Origin: Moraxella canis
GTDB taxonomy: Bacteria; Pseudomonadota; Gammaproteobacteria; Pseudomonadales; Moraxellaceae
Assembly: GCF_002014965.1 (NCBI RefSeq)
Contig: NZ_MUXT01000006.1
Span: forward strand, 101,726-165,725
Reading direction: 5' to 3'
DNA length: 64,000 bases
In this document: in pieces, positions 34,287-44,048 of the stretch
Layout of the letters: each line of letters starts with the position of its first letter
How positions within the stretch are numbered: the stretch's first letter is position 1
The notes under the pieces: model-generated
Databases searched by the model: none
Told to the model about the DNA's origin: nothing
What the model saw: only the letters and a program-made list of their open reading frames with translations
Made by a program: the position numbers and the translations under genes

Positions 34287-34694
34287 ATGAACCAAAGATT
34301 ACAACGTCTTGCCGATCAGATTCAGCGCACTGTGGCGACTTTGATTCGTGATGAGATCAATGATCCGCGTTTGACGGGTTTTGTGACCATCTCAAGCGTG
34401 AAAGTCAGTCCAGATCTGGGCTATGCAGATATTTATGTGACGATTTTGGAGCCAAGTCAAGACGGTGGCATGAACCGTGAAGCGCACCAAGAAAGCCTAA
34501 AAGTGCTTAATAGCGCGGCGGGTTTTTTGCGTACTGAGCTTGCACGCACCATGAAAACACGCACCACACCGCGTTTAAGATTTCATTATGACGAAGTCAC
34601 TGCGCATGGCAATCATATGATGAATTTGGTTGGGCAAGCCATGCAAAAAACCCAAGAAAGTGAAAAAAACTATCTTGATGATGGCGATGAATGA
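34287..34694 (+). CDS. rbfA: Ribosome-binding factor A
   Basis: 135 residues; a cold-adaptation and 16S rRNA maturation factor with a KH-like fold. Family pattern: RLQRLADQIQRTVATLIRDEINDPRL at the start, VTISSVKVSPDLGYADIYVT in the middle, and RTTPRLRFHYD near the end. It is coupled to truB by a 4-nt overlap, as expected for the cluster. Confidence 0.97.
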   Translation: MNQRLQRLADQIQRTVATLIRDEINDPRLTGFVTISSVKVSPDLGYADIYVTILEPSQDGGMNREAHQESLKVLNSAAGFLRTELARTMKTRTTPRLRFHYDEVTAHGNHMMNLVGQAMQKTQESEKNYLDDGDE

Positions 34695-35626
34695 TGGGTC
34701 AGCCCAGTCAAAAGACGGTGGTTTCAGGCATTTTATTGCTGGATAAACCTGCTGATATCAGTTCACACAGCGCTTTGGCAAAAGCTAAGTATCTGTATAA
34801 ATCCGATCTTCACGATTCCAAAAAAGCAGGTCATACAGGCACGCTAGATCCGATGGCGACTGGGCTTTTACCGATTTGTTTTGGTGATGCTACTAAGTTT
34901 GCGCAATACGGCTTGGACGCTGACAAAGGCTATACTGCGCTCATTCGGTTGGGCGCCAAGACTGATACAGGTGATCGTCAAGGATCGGTCATCAAGACTG
35001 CTGCGATCTTAAGCTTTGATCAGTCAAGGCTTGATGAGATCGCCAACACCTTAACAGGTGAGCAAATGCAAGTACCGCCCATGTATTCTGCCCTAAAAAA
35101 AGACGGCAAAAAATTGTATGAATACGCCCGTGAAGGCATAGATGTAGAGCGCGCTGCCAGACCCATTGTCATACGCCAATTGACGCTCACAAAACTAGAT
35201 GATGAAACGGTCGAATTGTCGGTGATTTGCTCAAAAGGCACTTATGTTCGGGTATTGGGCGAGAGCATCGCAGAGCAGTTGGGCACACTTGGGCACCTGA
35301 TTGGCCTAAGACGCACCGCCACAGGCGGCTTTGATGTGACTGCTGCGGTGAGTCTTGATCGCCTAAGTGAGTTATCTTTGTCCGAAAAAATCGATCGGCT
35401 ACTGCCTGTGGATGCTTTGATGGCGCATGTGCCGATTTTAAGCGTTGATGATTGTGAGGCCGAGCGGCTAAAATTAGGGCAGAGGCTTAATGTCAAAGAC
35501 CGTATTGACAGCTTGCCTCAGTTTATTGATACGCTACTTGTGCGACTGTATGCAGAGCAAACGTTTATTGGACTGGCAGAAGTATCGACAAGCGGACGAC
35601 TACAGCCCAAAAAATTGGTGACATAA
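34691..35626 (+). CDS. truB: tRNA pseudouridine-55 synthase TruB
   Basis: 311 residues; makes pseudouridine 55 in the T-loop of tRNAs. The N-terminal motif LLLDKPADISSHSAL and the catalytic Asp in GHTGTLDPMATGLLPI are present, as are YTALIRLGAKTDTGD, MYSALKKDGKKLYEYAR and the C-terminal PUA-like part. The start is ATG 34691, overlapping the rbfA stop; ATG 34694 is possible. Confidence 0.97.
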   Translation: MMGQPSQKTVVSGILLLDKPADISSHSALAKAKYLYKSDLHDSKKAGHTGTLDPMATGLLPICFGDATKFAQYGLDADKGYTALIRLGAKTDTGDRQGSVIKTAAILSFDQSRLDEIANTLTGEQMQVPPMYSALKKDGKKLYEYAREGIDVERAARPIVIRQLTLTKLDDETVELSVICSKGTYVRVLGESIAEQLGTLGHLIGLRRTATGGFDVTAAVSLDRLSELSLSEKIDRLLPVDALMAHVPILSVDDCEAERLKLGQRLNVKDRIDSLPQFIDTLLVRLYAEQTFIGLAEVSTSGRLQPKKLVT

Positions 35627-35725
35627 TCAGTCAAAATGCATCAGTTTTATTATGGTGAACGGTTTAAAGAACTCTCCATTTCTAGAAATTTTTGTAACAT
35701 TATTGCTGTTCTATAACAATACACA

Positions 35726-35754
35726 TTGACATTAGACCATTTAAATCATACAAT
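35726..35754 (+). promoter_or_regulatory. Promoter of the outer-membrane protein gene
   Basis: TTGACA (35726-35731), a 17-bp spacer and TACAAT (35749-35754): near-consensus. It is 45 nt before the start codon, which suits a strongly expressed surface protein. Confidence 0.8.
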
Positions 35755-35798
35755 GATTTTGCTTATATATGCGTACTTTGTGATGAAAAGGTTAGATA

Positions 35799-36434
35799 AT
35801 GAAAAAATTGCTTCTAGTAGCAGCACTGGCAGGTCTATCCACCGCCGCTTCAGCAAATCCTTTAGTTAATAACGGCTATTATGTTCAGGGTGATGTCGGC
35901 TATTCTAAACTGAACTTCAAATTTGATGACGAAAAGATCAAAGATGATGATGTTAGCTATACCGTGGCTGTGGGTAAAGATACAGGTATGGTTCGTTACG
36001 CTGTAGATTATACTAATTTTGGTAAAATCAAAGGGTCTGGTACTGATGTTACGGAACTGCCTAATGGAGCTGTTAAGAAAGAAGTCTACTGGGGTGAACT
36101 AAAAGCACATTCTTTGGGCTTGTCTGCCATCTATGATTTTGAGACAGTATCTGGATTCACACCTTATGTGGGTGGTCGCTTGGGTATTAATCAAGTAAAA
36201 GTTGAAGACTCGGAGGTTGTTACAACAACAGCTCCGCTCAGTATTACTCAAGAAACCTATTACGATAGTGAAAAGAAAACCAAAGTAGGTTTTGGTGTTT
36301 TGGCTGGCGCACAGTACGCCATCAATCCGCAGCTTGCTGTTGATGCTGGTGTGGAATATAATTACTTGGGTAAATTTGAAGAAGCTAAAGTTCATCAATA
36401 TGGTGCAAAAGTAGGTCTTCGCTATAATTTCTAA
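35799..36434 (+). CDS. Outer-membrane beta-barrel protein
   Basis: 211 residues with a clear signal peptide (MKKLLLVAALAGLSTAASA, cleavage before NPL). The mature part alternates hydrophobic and polar residues in strands (YYVQGDVGYSKLNFKF; FTPYVGGRLGINQVKVED; GVLAGAQYAINPQLAVDAGV) and ends in VGLRYNF; a terminal Phe is the outer-membrane insertion signal. It fits the small 8-stranded OMP/Opa-like group. Its place between truB and rpsO interrupts an otherwise conserved block. It could be a surface adhesin or a small porin; this cannot be settled here. Confidence 0.88.
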   Translation: MKKLLLVAALAGLSTAASANPLVNNGYYVQGDVGYSKLNFKFDDEKIKDDDVSYTVAVGKDTGMVRYAVDYTNFGKIKGSGTDVTELPNGAVKKEVYWGELKAHSLGLSAIYDFETVSGFTPYVGGRLGINQVKVEDSEVVTTTAPLSITQETYYDSEKKTKVGFGVLAGAQYAINPQLAVDAGVEYNYLGKFEEAKVHQYGAKVGLRYNF

Positions 36435-36467
36435 GTAAAATCGTTGATTTTAAACTTACTTAAACCA

Positions 36468-36497
36468 AACCCGCCGGCACTCAACACCGACGGGTTT
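36468..36497 (+). terminator. Terminator after the OMP gene
   Basis: A stem aacccg-cgg / ccg-cgggtt (one internal mismatch) is followed by six T, 33 nt after the stop. Confidence 0.8.
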
Positions 36498-36528
36498 TTT
36501 GTGAAAATAATAAAAATCAGTAAAACAG

Positions 36529-36557
36529 CTGACAGTTGCCCAAAAAACTGTTATAAT
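36529..36557 (+). promoter_or_regulatory. Promoter of rpsO
   Basis: CTGACA (36529-36534), a 17-bp spacer and a perfect TATAAT (36552-36557). The leader before rpsO is about 83 nt, room for an autoregulatory structure. Confidence 0.8.
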
Positions 36558-36583
36558 TTGCCATTAAACGCCGAAAAGGCATA

Positions 36584-36629
36584 GGTAAGCTTTAGCAATG
36601 CAATGCTTGCCTGAATATCTCTGCATTGC
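36584..36629 (+). promoter_or_regulatory. rpsO leader with competing hairpins
   Basis: ggtaagc (36584-36590) can pair with gcttgcc (36605-36611). Alternatively gcaatgc (36600-36606, or 36595-36601) can pair with gcattgc (36623-36629), close to the ribosome site. The two pairings exclude or cross each other. E. coli S15 represses its own mRNA by trapping the ribosome on a leader pseudoknot; this leader could work likewise. Confidence 0.5.
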
Positions 36630-36646
36630 TTATTGAGGAATTCGTT

Positions 36647-36913
36647 ATGTTGACTAACAAAGATCGTGAAGAAATCATCGCAAAATATCAGCGCGGTGAG
36701 AACGACACTGGTAGCCCAGAAGTTCAAGTTGCTTTATTGACTGCACGTATCAATGATTTACAAGACCATTTCAAAGCACACAAAGCTGACCATCACAGCC
36801 GCCGTGGTTTGATCCGCATGGTTAACCAACGCCGTAAATTGCTAGACTACCTAAAAGGTAAAGACTTGAACCGTTACACTGATTTGATCGGTTCATTGGG
36901 TCTGCGTCGTTAA
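36647..36913 (+). CDS. rpsO: 30S ribosomal protein S15
   Basis: 88 residues, the normal S15 length. S15 binds the central domain of 16S rRNA early in assembly. Typical segments: [44 protein letters not shown] and [15 protein letters not shown] lies before ATG 36647; the frame extends further upstream but starts there are not used by the family. pnp follows, as in E. coli. Confidence 0.98.
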   Translation: MLTNKDREEIIAKYQRGENDTGSPEVQVALLTARINDLQDHFKAHKADHHSRRGLIRMVNQRRKLLDYLKGKDLNRYTDLIGSLGLRR

Positions 36914-36955
36914 TTCGCTTTTAGCGTTGGGTTGATTAACCTGTGTACGATACCG

Positions 36956-36985
36956 AAAACGGCGTGCTTTTGCGTGCCGTTTTTT
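36956..36985 (+). terminator. Terminator between rpsO and pnp
   Basis: A stem of aaaacggc / gccgtttt is followed by Ts. It lies about 42 nt after rpsO and would end much of its transcript, with read-through to pnp as in E. coli. Confidence 0.8.
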
Positions 36986-37121
36986 ATTCATTGTTTCATG
37001 ATTTGAATCATCAAGCGCATTCGGCATGAATTTAGAACTCTAAGGCATGACATGACACGATGTTATGCCTTAGGGCTTTAGATTATGCCAATCAATGCCT
37101 ATCATATAAAAGGATATATTT

Positions 37122-39212
37122 ATGTTTAATACCATTCGTCAAGAATTTCAATACGGCAACCAACAAGTTGTCCTAGAAACCGGTCGTATCGCTCGCCAAG
37201 CCAATAGCGTACTTGTGCACATGGGCGGCGTGTCTGTTTTGGTGGCAGTGGTGGTACGCCCTGAAGCCGTTGCCGGTCAAAACTTTTTCCCTTTGACAGT
37301 GAATTATCAAGAAAAAATGTACGCTTCTGGTAAGATTCCAGGTGGCTATGGCAAGCGCGAAGGTCGTGCGTCAGAGTTTGAGACACTGACTTCTCGCTTG
37401 ATTGATCGCCCGATCCGCCCCCTATTCCCAGAAGGGTATTATAATGAAATCCAAGTGACTGCCACGGTCATTTCATCGGATAAATCCCAAGATGCTGACA
37501 TTGCTGCGATGATCGGTGCGTCAGCAGCATTGGCGATCTCACCTGCGCCATTTAACGGTCCTATCGGCGCTGCTCGCGTTGGTTTTATTAATGGTGAGTA
37601 TGTCCTAAATCCAACCTTGGCAGAGATGAAGCAAAGCGACTTGGATTTGGTGGTTGCAGGCACGCAGTCTGCGGTGTTGATGGTTGAGTCAGAAGCGCGT
37701 GAGCTATCCGAAGATCAAATGCTTGGCGCAGTGCTTTATGGACATGGTCAGCAGCAAGTGGTGATTGATAATATCAATGCCTTCGCCCAAGCCGTAGGCA
37801 ATGCCAAGCAAGAATTTGTTGCGCCTGCCATTGATGAAGCGCTCAATGAGGCTTTGAAAGCTCAGTTTACCGATAAGGTCAGTGAGGCTTATACCATCAC
37901 TGTCAAACAAGATCGCTATGCTCGTTTGGATGAGATCAAAAACGAAGCCCTAGAAGCGTTGGCAGGTGAGCCTGAGAGCGAAAATTATGAAGAAAAAGCA
38001 GCAAGCGTCAAAGAGCTGTTTGAAGAGCTAAAATATCGTACCGTGCGTGATAATATTCTATCAGGTAAGCCGCGTATTGATGGTCGTGACTTAGAGACAG
38101 TGCGCGCGCTAGATATTCAAGTGGGCGTGTTGCCTTATACGCATGGCTCGGCACTATTTACCCGCGGCGAAACCCAAGCTTTGGTTGTAACCACTTTGGG
38201 TACGACACGTGATGTGAATTTGGTTGATACCCTGGCAGGCACCAAGCAAGATCACTTTATGCTGCATTATAATTTCCCGCATTATTCTGTTGGCGAAACA
38301 GGTCGTGAAGGTGCGCCAAAACGCCGCGAAATCGGTCATGGTCGTTTGGCACGCCGTGGTGTCCAAGCCATGCTTCCAGCTGCCGAGCGCTTCCCATATA
38401 CCATTCGTGTGGTCTCTGAAATCACCGAATCGAACGGCTCATCATCAATGGCATCTGTCTGCGGTGCGTCATTATCATTGATGGATGCAGGCGTGCCTCT
38501 AAAAGCGCCAGTGGCAGGCATCGCGATGGGCTTGGTCAAAGAAGGCGAGCGCTTTGCTGTGTTATCGGACATCTTGGGTGATGAAGATCATTTGGGCGAT
38601 ATGGACTTTAAAGTGGCTGGTACCACCGAAGGCATCACCGCACTTCAAATGGACATCAAAATCGAAGGCATCACTGCCGACATCATGGAGCAAGCCCTTA
38701 AACAAGCGCATGCAGGACGCATTCATATCCTAAATGCCATGAATGAAGTGATTGCCTCAAGCCGCACTGAGATCAATGCGCATGCGCCTAATTATGCAAC
38801 GGTCAATATCAACCCTGAAAAGATCCGTGATGTGATCGGTAAAGGCGGTGCAACCATCCGTCAGCTAACCGAAGATACTGGCGCGACCATCGATATCGAT
38901 GATAATGGCACAGTGCGCATCTTTGGTATGGATAAAGCCTCAACACGCGCCGCTATCGCACAAATCGAAGCGATCACTGCCGAAGTTGAAGTGGGTGCAG
39001 TGTATGAAGGTACAGTTGCGCGCATCGTTGATTTTGGTGCTTTTGTGACCATCTTGCCAGGCACAGACGGCTTGGTGCACATCAGTCAGATCTCTGATGA
39101 GCGCGTCGAAAATGTTGGTGATTATCTCAAAGAAGGTCAATCTGTCAAAGTTCAGGTTCAAGACATTGACAACCGTGGTCGTATCAAATTGACCATGAAA
39201 GGCGTTGAATAA
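37122..39212 (+). CDS. pnp: Polyribonucleotide nucleotidyltransferase (PNPase)
   Basis: 696 residues; phosphorolytic 3'-5' exoribonuclease and part of the degradosome. Two RNase PH domains (the first from the N-terminus with [10 protein letters not shown] and [11 protein letters not shown]; the second from ~310 with [15 protein letters not shown]) flank a helical linker. A KH domain (~550-615, [17 protein letters not shown]) and an S1 domain (~620-690, [20 protein letters not shown]) follow. Length fits the family. Its expression in enterobacteria is controlled by RNase III cleavage of the leader; the 208-nt gap here allows this but I cannot show it. Confidence 0.98.
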   Translation: MFNTIRQEFQYGNQQVVLETGRIARQANSVLVHMGGVSVLVAVVVRPEAVAGQNFFPLTVNYQEKMYASGKIPGGYGKREGRASEFETLTSRLIDRPIRPLFPEGYYNEIQVTATVISSDKSQDADIAAMIGASAALAISPAPFNGPIGAARVGFINGEYVLNPTLAEMKQSDLDLVVAGTQSAVLMVESEARELSEDQMLGAVLYGHGQQQVVIDNINAFAQAVGNAKQEFVAPAIDEALNEALKAQFTDKVSEAYTITVKQDRYARLDEIKNEALEALAGEPESENYEEKAASVKELFEELKYRTVRDNILSGKPRIDGRDLETVRALDIQVGVLPYTHGSALFTRGETQALVVTTLGTTRDVNLVDTLAGTKQDHFMLHYNFPHYSVGETGREGAPKRREIGHGRLARRGVQAMLPAAERFPYTIRVVSEITESNGSSSMASVCGASLSLMDAGVPLKAPVAGIAMGLVKEGERFAVLSDILGDEDHLGDMDFKVAGTTEGITALQMDIKIEGITADIMEQALKQAHAGRIHILNAMNEVIASSRTEINAHAPNYATVNINPEKIRDVIGKGGATIRQLTEDTGATIDIDDNGTVRIFGMDKASTRAAIAQIEAITAEVEVGAVYEGTVARIVDFGAFVTILPGTDGLVHISQISDERVENVGDYLKEGQSVKVQVQDIDNRGRIKLTMKGVE

Positions 39213-39236
39213 ACAGCCTTAGTGTTACATCGCCTT

Positions 39237-39268
39237 AAAAACCGCTCCATTGAGAGCGGTTTTTTTTT
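39237..39268 (+). terminator. Terminator after pnp
   Basis: A stem aaaaccgctc / gagcggtttt with a 6-nt loop and a run of Ts. Confidence 0.9.
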
Positions 39269-39315
39269 GATTTTAATCACAGATAGGGACATTGCCAAGC
39301 AAGATTTGAATGGCT

Positions 39316-39798
39316 TTAGCCACCGCGATGATAAGGATGGTTATTAATAATACTCATCGCACGGTACAGCTGCTCCATGACGATCACGCGCACTAAAGGA
39401 TGCGGCAAGGTCAGCTCAGATAGCGACCATTTAAAATCTGCCACTTGCAATATCTCAGATGAGACGCCATCAGCACCACCAATCACCAAAGCGATATCTA
39501 CGCCTTCTTGCATGGCGACATCAAGCTTATCACTCAGGCGCTCGGTGGAGAGCATTTTGCCTTTCACCTCAAGCAGCCATAAAAGCTCTTTTGGGTGCTT
39601 GGCATTTAAAATGGTCATCGCTTCGGCAGATTTATATTTTTCAATCTCGGCAGGCGATGGATTTTTGCTGCGCTTAGCAGGTGGCAGCTCCACCATCTCA
39701 ACGCTCATCATTGGCTGAATGCGCTTAAAATATTCCTCAAATCCCGTCTGTACCCACTGGGGCATCTTATGCCCAACGCTTAAAATTCGTAATTTCAT
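39316..39798 (-). CDS. rlmH: 23S rRNA (pseudouridine-1915 N3) methyltransferase RlmH
   Basis: 160 residues; a SPOUT methyltransferase acting on helix 69 of 23S rRNA in the whole ribosome. The start MKLRILSVGHKMP, the middle LVIGGADGVS (S-adenosylmethionine knot) and the end LPHPLVRVIVMEQLYRAM...NHPYHR are diagnostic. ATG at 39798 is chosen by homology; the open frame runs 18 codons further upstream. Confidence 0.97.
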   Translation of the reverse strand: MKLRILSVGHKMPQWVQTGFEEYFKRIQPMMSVEMVELPPAKRSKNPSPAEIEKYKSAEAMTILNAKHPKELLWLLEVKGKMLSTERLSDKLDVAMQEGVDIALVIGGADGVSSEILQVADFKWSLSELTLPHPLVRVIVMEQLYRAMSIINNHPYHRGG

Positions 39799-39937
39799 AA
39801 GAGTCTCATGCTGATTTGATGTCATTTTACCCAAAATCTGCCAAAAATTCACCGTAAAATCACATAACTTATGGCGAAAATCTCAAAACTTTGTTATGCT
39901 AGAATTATTTTATTTAGACATACAGGCATTTGAAACT

Positions 39938-40414
39938 ATGATGGCAAACACTCACTCTATAGCGCACGACCCACGCCATGACGACTCAGAGTTTGAGTAT
40001 GCAGGATTTTGGATAAGATTTGCAGCATATGTTGTCGATAGCCTTATTTGTATGGTGGTACTGGCGCCTTATTGGTTTTACACCTATGGGCAAATGATGG
40101 ATATGCCCGTTGATCAGATACAGCCTTATACCGCTTGGGATCTGATCGTGTCATTGATGATGCTTGCAATCTTTATTTGGTTTTGGGTCAAAAAAGGCGC
40201 AACGCCAGGCAAAATGCTTTTTGGGCTGCAGATTCGTGATGCCAAAACAGGACAATTCATCAGCGTGCCAAAAGCGCTACTGCGTTATTTGATTGGTTAT
40301 ACCATTTCAGGGCTTGTTTTTGCTTTGGGATTTATTTGGATTGCTTTTGATAAAAATAAGCAAGGTTGGCATGATAAAATCGCCAGCACTGTTGTGGTCA
40401 AGCGCATCCGCTGA
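39938..40414 (+). CDS. RDD-family membrane protein
   Basis: About 158 residues. The RDD domain starts FEYAGFWIRFAAYVVDSLI, with the namesake Arg and Asp, and has three to four membrane helices (YVVDSLICMVVLAPYWFY; LIVSLMMLAIFIWFWV; LIGYTISGLVFALGFIWI). The segment GATPGKMLFGLQIRDAKTG is typical. RDD proteins are of uncertain role; some are linked to ion exchange. ATG 39938 is preferred to ATG 39896 because the RDD pattern begins close by. It overlaps yraN by 1 nt. Confidence 0.85.
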   Translation: MMANTHSIAHDPRHDDSEFEYAGFWIRFAAYVVDSLICMVVLAPYWFYTYGQMMDMPVDQIQPYTAWDLIVSLMMLAIFIWFWVKKGATPGKMLFGLQIRDAKTGQFISVPKALLRYLIGYTISGLVFALGFIWIAFDKNKQGWHDKIASTVVVKRIR

Positions 40415-40833
40415 TGGATAAGGCGCTGTCCAAAACTGCCAAGCGTAGGCAAGGCGATGCCTTTGAAAAATTGGCTGCAGCACTCATTTCAAAAGCAGGA
40501 TTAAAAATCGTTCAGACGAATTTTAATGTCCCTGGTATTGGTGAGATTGATATCATTGCTAGGGCGACTCTACAATCGAATGTGTCGCATTCCAGAGGTA
40601 CTACGCCAAAATTTTGTACGGTGTTTGTTGAGGTGCGTAGCCGAACAAGTTCTGTGTATGGCACAGCGCTTGAGAGTATCACTCCAAAAAAGCAGGCAAA
40701 ACTCTACCGAACCGCTGAGCAGTTTTTGAGGGATCATCCTGAGTATGCCGATGATGAATATCGTTTTGATGTGATTGTGTTTGATTTGATGGATGGTTTG
40801 GTTTGTCATGAATGGCTAACCGATGCCTTTTGA
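40414..40833 (+). CDS. yraN: YraN family putative endonuclease (UPF0102)
   Basis: 139 residues. The Holliday-junction-resolvase-like core is present: RQGDAFEKLAAALISKAGLKIVQTNF, then GEIDIIAR (acidic catalytic pair), and FVEVRSR (E-x-R). The exact function in bacteria is not settled. It overlaps the RDD gene stop and is followed by a dolP-like gene, as yraN is near dolP in E. coli. Confidence 0.92.
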   Translation: MDKALSKTAKRRQGDAFEKLAAALISKAGLKIVQTNFNVPGIGEIDIIARATLQSNVSHSRGTTPKFCTVFVEVRSRTSSVYGTALESITPKKQAKLYRTAEQFLRDHPEYADDEYRFDVIVFDLMDGLVCHEWLTDAF

Positions 40834-40900
40834 TGAACCATAAAATTCAAGAAAAGTTGATTGACTGCGGGATAAATCCGCAGCGATAGGAAAGGATGTT

Positions 40901-41653
40901 ATGAAAAAATTACTGATCGTTTTGATGGCTACGGCAGCGCTTGGCTTGACAGCGTGCACCACTCACAGTACCCAAAGTGTCGGCGCTGATGCGATGGGTC
41001 GCACCATTCCTGAGCGTATCAGTGACAGCAGTATCGAGCTTACCGCACGCCGCAATCTTGCTACCATCCCAGGGGTTAGCCCAAATGCAGTGCGCATTGA
41101 TATTGCCAGTTTTCGCCGAGAAGTTTTATTGACTGGTGAAGTGCCAAGCGAGCAAATCAAGATTGAAGTTGGGCGCACGATTGACTCAATGAGAGACGTG
41201 GAAAAAGTCTTTAATTATTTGACTGTCGTTGAGACCCCAAAAAGTCAAAGCCATACCCTGCAAGAAAATTACTTGCGCTCGAAAATCAATGCTCGACTTT
41301 TGACCAATCGAGACATTAAGTCTTCACAATACAGAGTCATCGTACGCGATCGCACCGCCTATGTCATGGGCTATTTGACCCCTGATCAGCAAGGCTACAT
41401 TTTAGAAGCCATCCAAGCGACACCTGGCATGGAAGCTGCAGTGACCTTGACGACTTTGGTCAGTGCTCAGGAGCTTGAAAATTATGCCAATGAGGTCGCC
41501 GCAGAGGCATATGTCAGCGATGATGGTTATGGTGGCGTGGTGACCGAGCCTGATGTGGTGGAGGGTGGTTACACCTTGCAAGAAATTTATACACCCAACG
41601 CCAGTAATGCAGCGCCTGTCAATACAGCGCCTGTATTTGAAATTCCCCAATAG
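40901..41653 (+). CDS. dolP: BON-domain lipoprotein (DolP/YraP-like)
   Basis: 250 residues. The lipoprotein signal ends in LTAC (Cys 19), so it is membrane anchored on the periplasmic side. Two BON domains follow: one around SIELTARRNLATIPGVSPNAVRID and one around YLRSKINARLLTNRDIKSSQYR. E. coli DolP supports outer-membrane integrity at the division site and beta-barrel assembly. The tail (~200-250) is low-complexity and longer than in E. coli DolP (191 residues). AGGAAAGGA lies before ATG. Confidence 0.88.
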   Translation: MKKLLIVLMATAALGLTACTTHSTQSVGADAMGRTIPERISDSSIELTARRNLATIPGVSPNAVRIDIASFRREVLLTGEVPSEQIKIEVGRTIDSMRDVEKVFNYLTVVETPKSQSHTLQENYLRSKINARLLTNRDIKSSQYRVIVRDRTAYVMGYLTPDQQGYILEAIQATPGMEAAVTLTTLVSAQELENYANEVAAEAYVSDDGYGGVVTEPDVVEGGYTLQEIYTPNASNAAPVNTAPVFEIPQ

Positions 41654-41728
41654 TTTTTGTATCACATCCATGTAGTGGTCATTTGGCGACATATTTGGCA
41701 GCGTGTGATGATAAATTTTGCCAGACTT

Positions 41729-41737
41729 TGATATAAT
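41729..41737 (+). promoter_or_regulatory. Extended -10 promoter of ibaG-murA
   Basis: TG-A-TATAAT (41729-41737) is an extended -10 element 52 nt before ibaG; a good -35 is not needed for this class. Confidence 0.5.
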
Positions 41738-41788
41738 AACAGCAATTATTTAGGCGGCATTGACCGCCCTTTGACAACGAGAAAATCT

Positions 41789-42031
41789 ATGAATGCACAA
41801 GCTTTAATTGAGCTACTTCGCCCACATTTTACCGATGCCCACATTGATGCGGTGAATGAAGGTAATAAATTTGAATTACTGATCGTTGATGAGGCTTTTG
41901 AAGGTAAGCGTTTGGTGGCGCGTCAGCAGATGATTTATGCACTTGTTAATGAACATATCCAAAGTGGCGCTATGCACGCTTTGACGATTTATGCGCTTAC
42001 GCCTGCAGAATACGCCGCCAAAAAAGCTTAA
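41789..42031 (+). CDS. ibaG: BolA-family protein IbaG
   Basis: 80 residues; BolA-fold protein that partners with monothiol glutaredoxin in Fe-S trafficking and acid resistance. The pattern FELLIVDEAFEGKRLVARQQMIYALVNE and GAMHALTIYALTPAEY is clear. Location directly before murA is the ibaG position in E. coli. ATG 41789 is chosen to match family length; the frame extends 6 codons upstream. Confidence 0.94.
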   Translation: MNAQALIELLRPHFTDAHIDAVNEGNKFELLIVDEAFEGKRLVARQQMIYALVNEHIQSGAMHALTIYALTPAEYAAKKA

Positions 42032-42046
42032 GCTAAGGGATCAGTT

Positions 42047-43309
42047 ATGGATAAATTTAAAATCACAGGTGCAAGCCGTATCGCTGGCGAGGTGACCATT
42101 TCAGGTTCAAAAAATGCCGCGCTGCCACTGCTGGCAGCAATGCTACTGCCTAATGGTGAGACGGTGCTTCATAATGTGCCAACACTCAAAGATACAGCCA
42201 CTTTGATTGAGCTGATCGCAGGCACTGGCGTCAAAATTCGCAAAGAAGGCAGCACGGTCACAGCAGATGCCAGTGTCGTGACAGATTATTACGCGCCCTA
42301 TGAGCTGGTGCGTACGATGCGCGCATCGATTTTGGTCTTAGGTCCGCTGCTTGCGCGCTTTGGTGAGGCAGAAGTCAGCCTACCAGGTGGCTGCTCGATC
42401 GGCTCAAGACCTGTGGATCAGCATCTCAAGGCGCTAGAAGCTTTGGGTGCGACCATCGAAGTTGAAAATGGCTATGTCAAAGCCAAAGCACCCGCAGGTG
42501 GTCGGTTGATCGGCTGTGATTTTAGCTTTGATATGGTGACGGTTGGCGGCACCGAAAACATCATCATGGCAGCAGCGCTCGCTCGTGGTACCACGCGCTT
42601 AGAAAATTGTGCCACCGAGCCTGAAGTGGTAGATTTGGCTAATATGTTGGTTGCCATGGGCGCTAAAATCAGTGGTATCGGCACAACGACGATGATCATT
42701 GAGGGGGTTGAGAGCTTGTATGGGTGTGAGTACAGCGTGATCGCAGATCGTATCGAGACAGGCTCTTATTTGGCAGGTGCGCTCATGAGCCGCGGCGATG
42801 TGTTGGCGCTCAATACATCGGCAGAGTTTTTACATCCTGTGCTCAAAAAATTTGAAGCCATGGGAGCGACCATCACCACAGGAGATGACTGGATTCGTGC
42901 AGTGATGACCACGCGTCCAAAAGCGGTTGACATCCGCACCCAAGTACATCCAGGATTTCCAACCGATATGCAAGCACAGCTGATGGCGGTGTGCTGCTTG
43001 GCAGAAGGCACAAGCACGATTATTGAAAACATCTTTGAAAATCGCTTCATGCACGTGCCAGAGCTTCAGCGCATGGGGGCAAATATTCGCATCGATGGTC
43101 ATACTGCCATCGTTGAAGGTGTCGAAAAGTTCATGCCAGCCCCTGTGATGGCGACCGATTTACGAGCATCTATGTCGCTTGTGATGGCGGCAGCGTGTGC
43201 TGAAGGTGAGAGTATCATTGACCGCATTTATCATATCGATCGTGGTTATGATGATGTGGAAAATAAACTGCGTGGGTTGGGCGTGAATATTGAGCGTATC
43301 AAAGTCTAA
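42047..43309 (+). CDS. murA: UDP-N-acetylglucosamine 1-carboxyvinyltransferase MurA
   Basis: 420 residues, full length; first committed step of peptidoglycan synthesis in the cytoplasm. [16 protein letters not shown] contains the active-site Lys and Asn. [20 protein letters not shown] and [16 protein letters not shown] hold the Cys that fosfomycin alkylates (about residue 116), so the enzyme has the fosfomycin-sensitive form. It follows ibaG by 15 nt. Confidence 0.98.
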   Translation: MDKFKITGASRIAGEVTISGSKNAALPLLAAMLLPNGETVLHNVPTLKDTATLIELIAGTGVKIRKEGSTVTADASVVTDYYAPYELVRTMRASILVLGPLLARFGEAEVSLPGGCSIGSRPVDQHLKALEALGATIEVENGYVKAKAPAGGRLIGCDFSFDMVTVGGTENIIMAAALARGTTRLENCATEPEVVDLANMLVAMGAKISGIGTTTMIIEGVESLYGCEYSVIADRIETGSYLAGALMSRGDVLALNTSAEFLHPVLKKFEAMGATITTGDDWIRAVMTTRPKAVDIRTQVHPGFPTDMQAQLMAVCCLAEGTSTIIENIFENRFMHVPELQRMGANIRIDGHTAIVEGVEKFMPAPVMATDLRASMSLVMAAACAEGESIIDRIYHIDRGYDDVENKLRGLGVNIERIKV

Positions 43310-43386
43310 AGTTATAAAGACTTTGACGCCATTTTCACCAAATCACACCCAATCTTTTACTATTTAAACGGTGGCACCGGCAATTG

Positions 43387-44043
43387 ATGACAACCATGAC
43401 AGAAAATTTTTCAGGCTTAACCATTGCCCTGTCAAAAGGGCGAATTTTGGATGAAACTTTGCCTTTATTTGCTAAGGCAGGCATTGTACCGCTCGAAGAC
43501 ATTAATAAGTCTCGAAAGCTTATTTTTCCTACCACGCATCCTAATGTTCGTTTACTGATTTTGCGAGCTTCTGATGTGCCAACCTATGTAGAGCATGGTG
43601 CGGCGGACATCGGCGTCGCGGGCAAAGATGTCTTGATGGAATACGATGCGCAGATTTATGAGCTGCTTGACTTAGACATCGCCAAATGCCGTCTAATGAC
43701 CGCAGGTGTCAAAGGCGCGGTGCTACCCAATCGCCGCTTGCGTATCGCCACCAAATATGCCAATGTAGCCCGCAGCTATTTTGCGTCTCGTGGTGAGCAG
43801 GTGGACATCATCAAGCTGTACGGCTCGATGGAGCTTGCGCCTTTGGTGGGATTGGGTGATTTGATTGTGGATGTGGTGGATACGGGTAATACCTTGCGCG
43901 CCAATGGTTTGGAGCCTTTGGAGACCATTTGTCAAGTGTCATCGCGCTTGATTGCGAATCCTGTCAGCCATAAGCGCAAATTGGTGCAGATTGAGCCAAT
44001 TTTACAGATTTTGGAAAAAGCAGTCCTGGAACAAGGCGCTTAA
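43387..44043 (+). CDS. hisG: ATP phosphoribosyltransferase, short form HisG
   Basis: 218 residues; first step of histidine synthesis. It is the short form, without the C-terminal regulatory domain of the ~300-residue long form. Typical: [40 protein letters not shown], and [15 protein letters not shown]. Short HisG needs HisZ as partner and for feedback control; hisZ is not in the window. Start choices are ATG 43387 and ATG 43396. Confidence 0.96.
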   Translation: MTTMTENFSGLTIALSKGRILDETLPLFAKAGIVPLEDINKSRKLIFPTTHPNVRLLILRASDVPTYVEHGAADIGVAGKDVLMEYDAQIYELLDLDIAKCRLMTAGVKGAVLPNRRLRIATKYANVARSYFASRGEQVDIIKLYGSMELAPLVGLGDLIVDVVDTGNTLRANGLEPLETICQVSSRLIANPVSHKRKLVQIEPILQILEKAVLEQGA

Positions 44044-44048
44044 AGATC

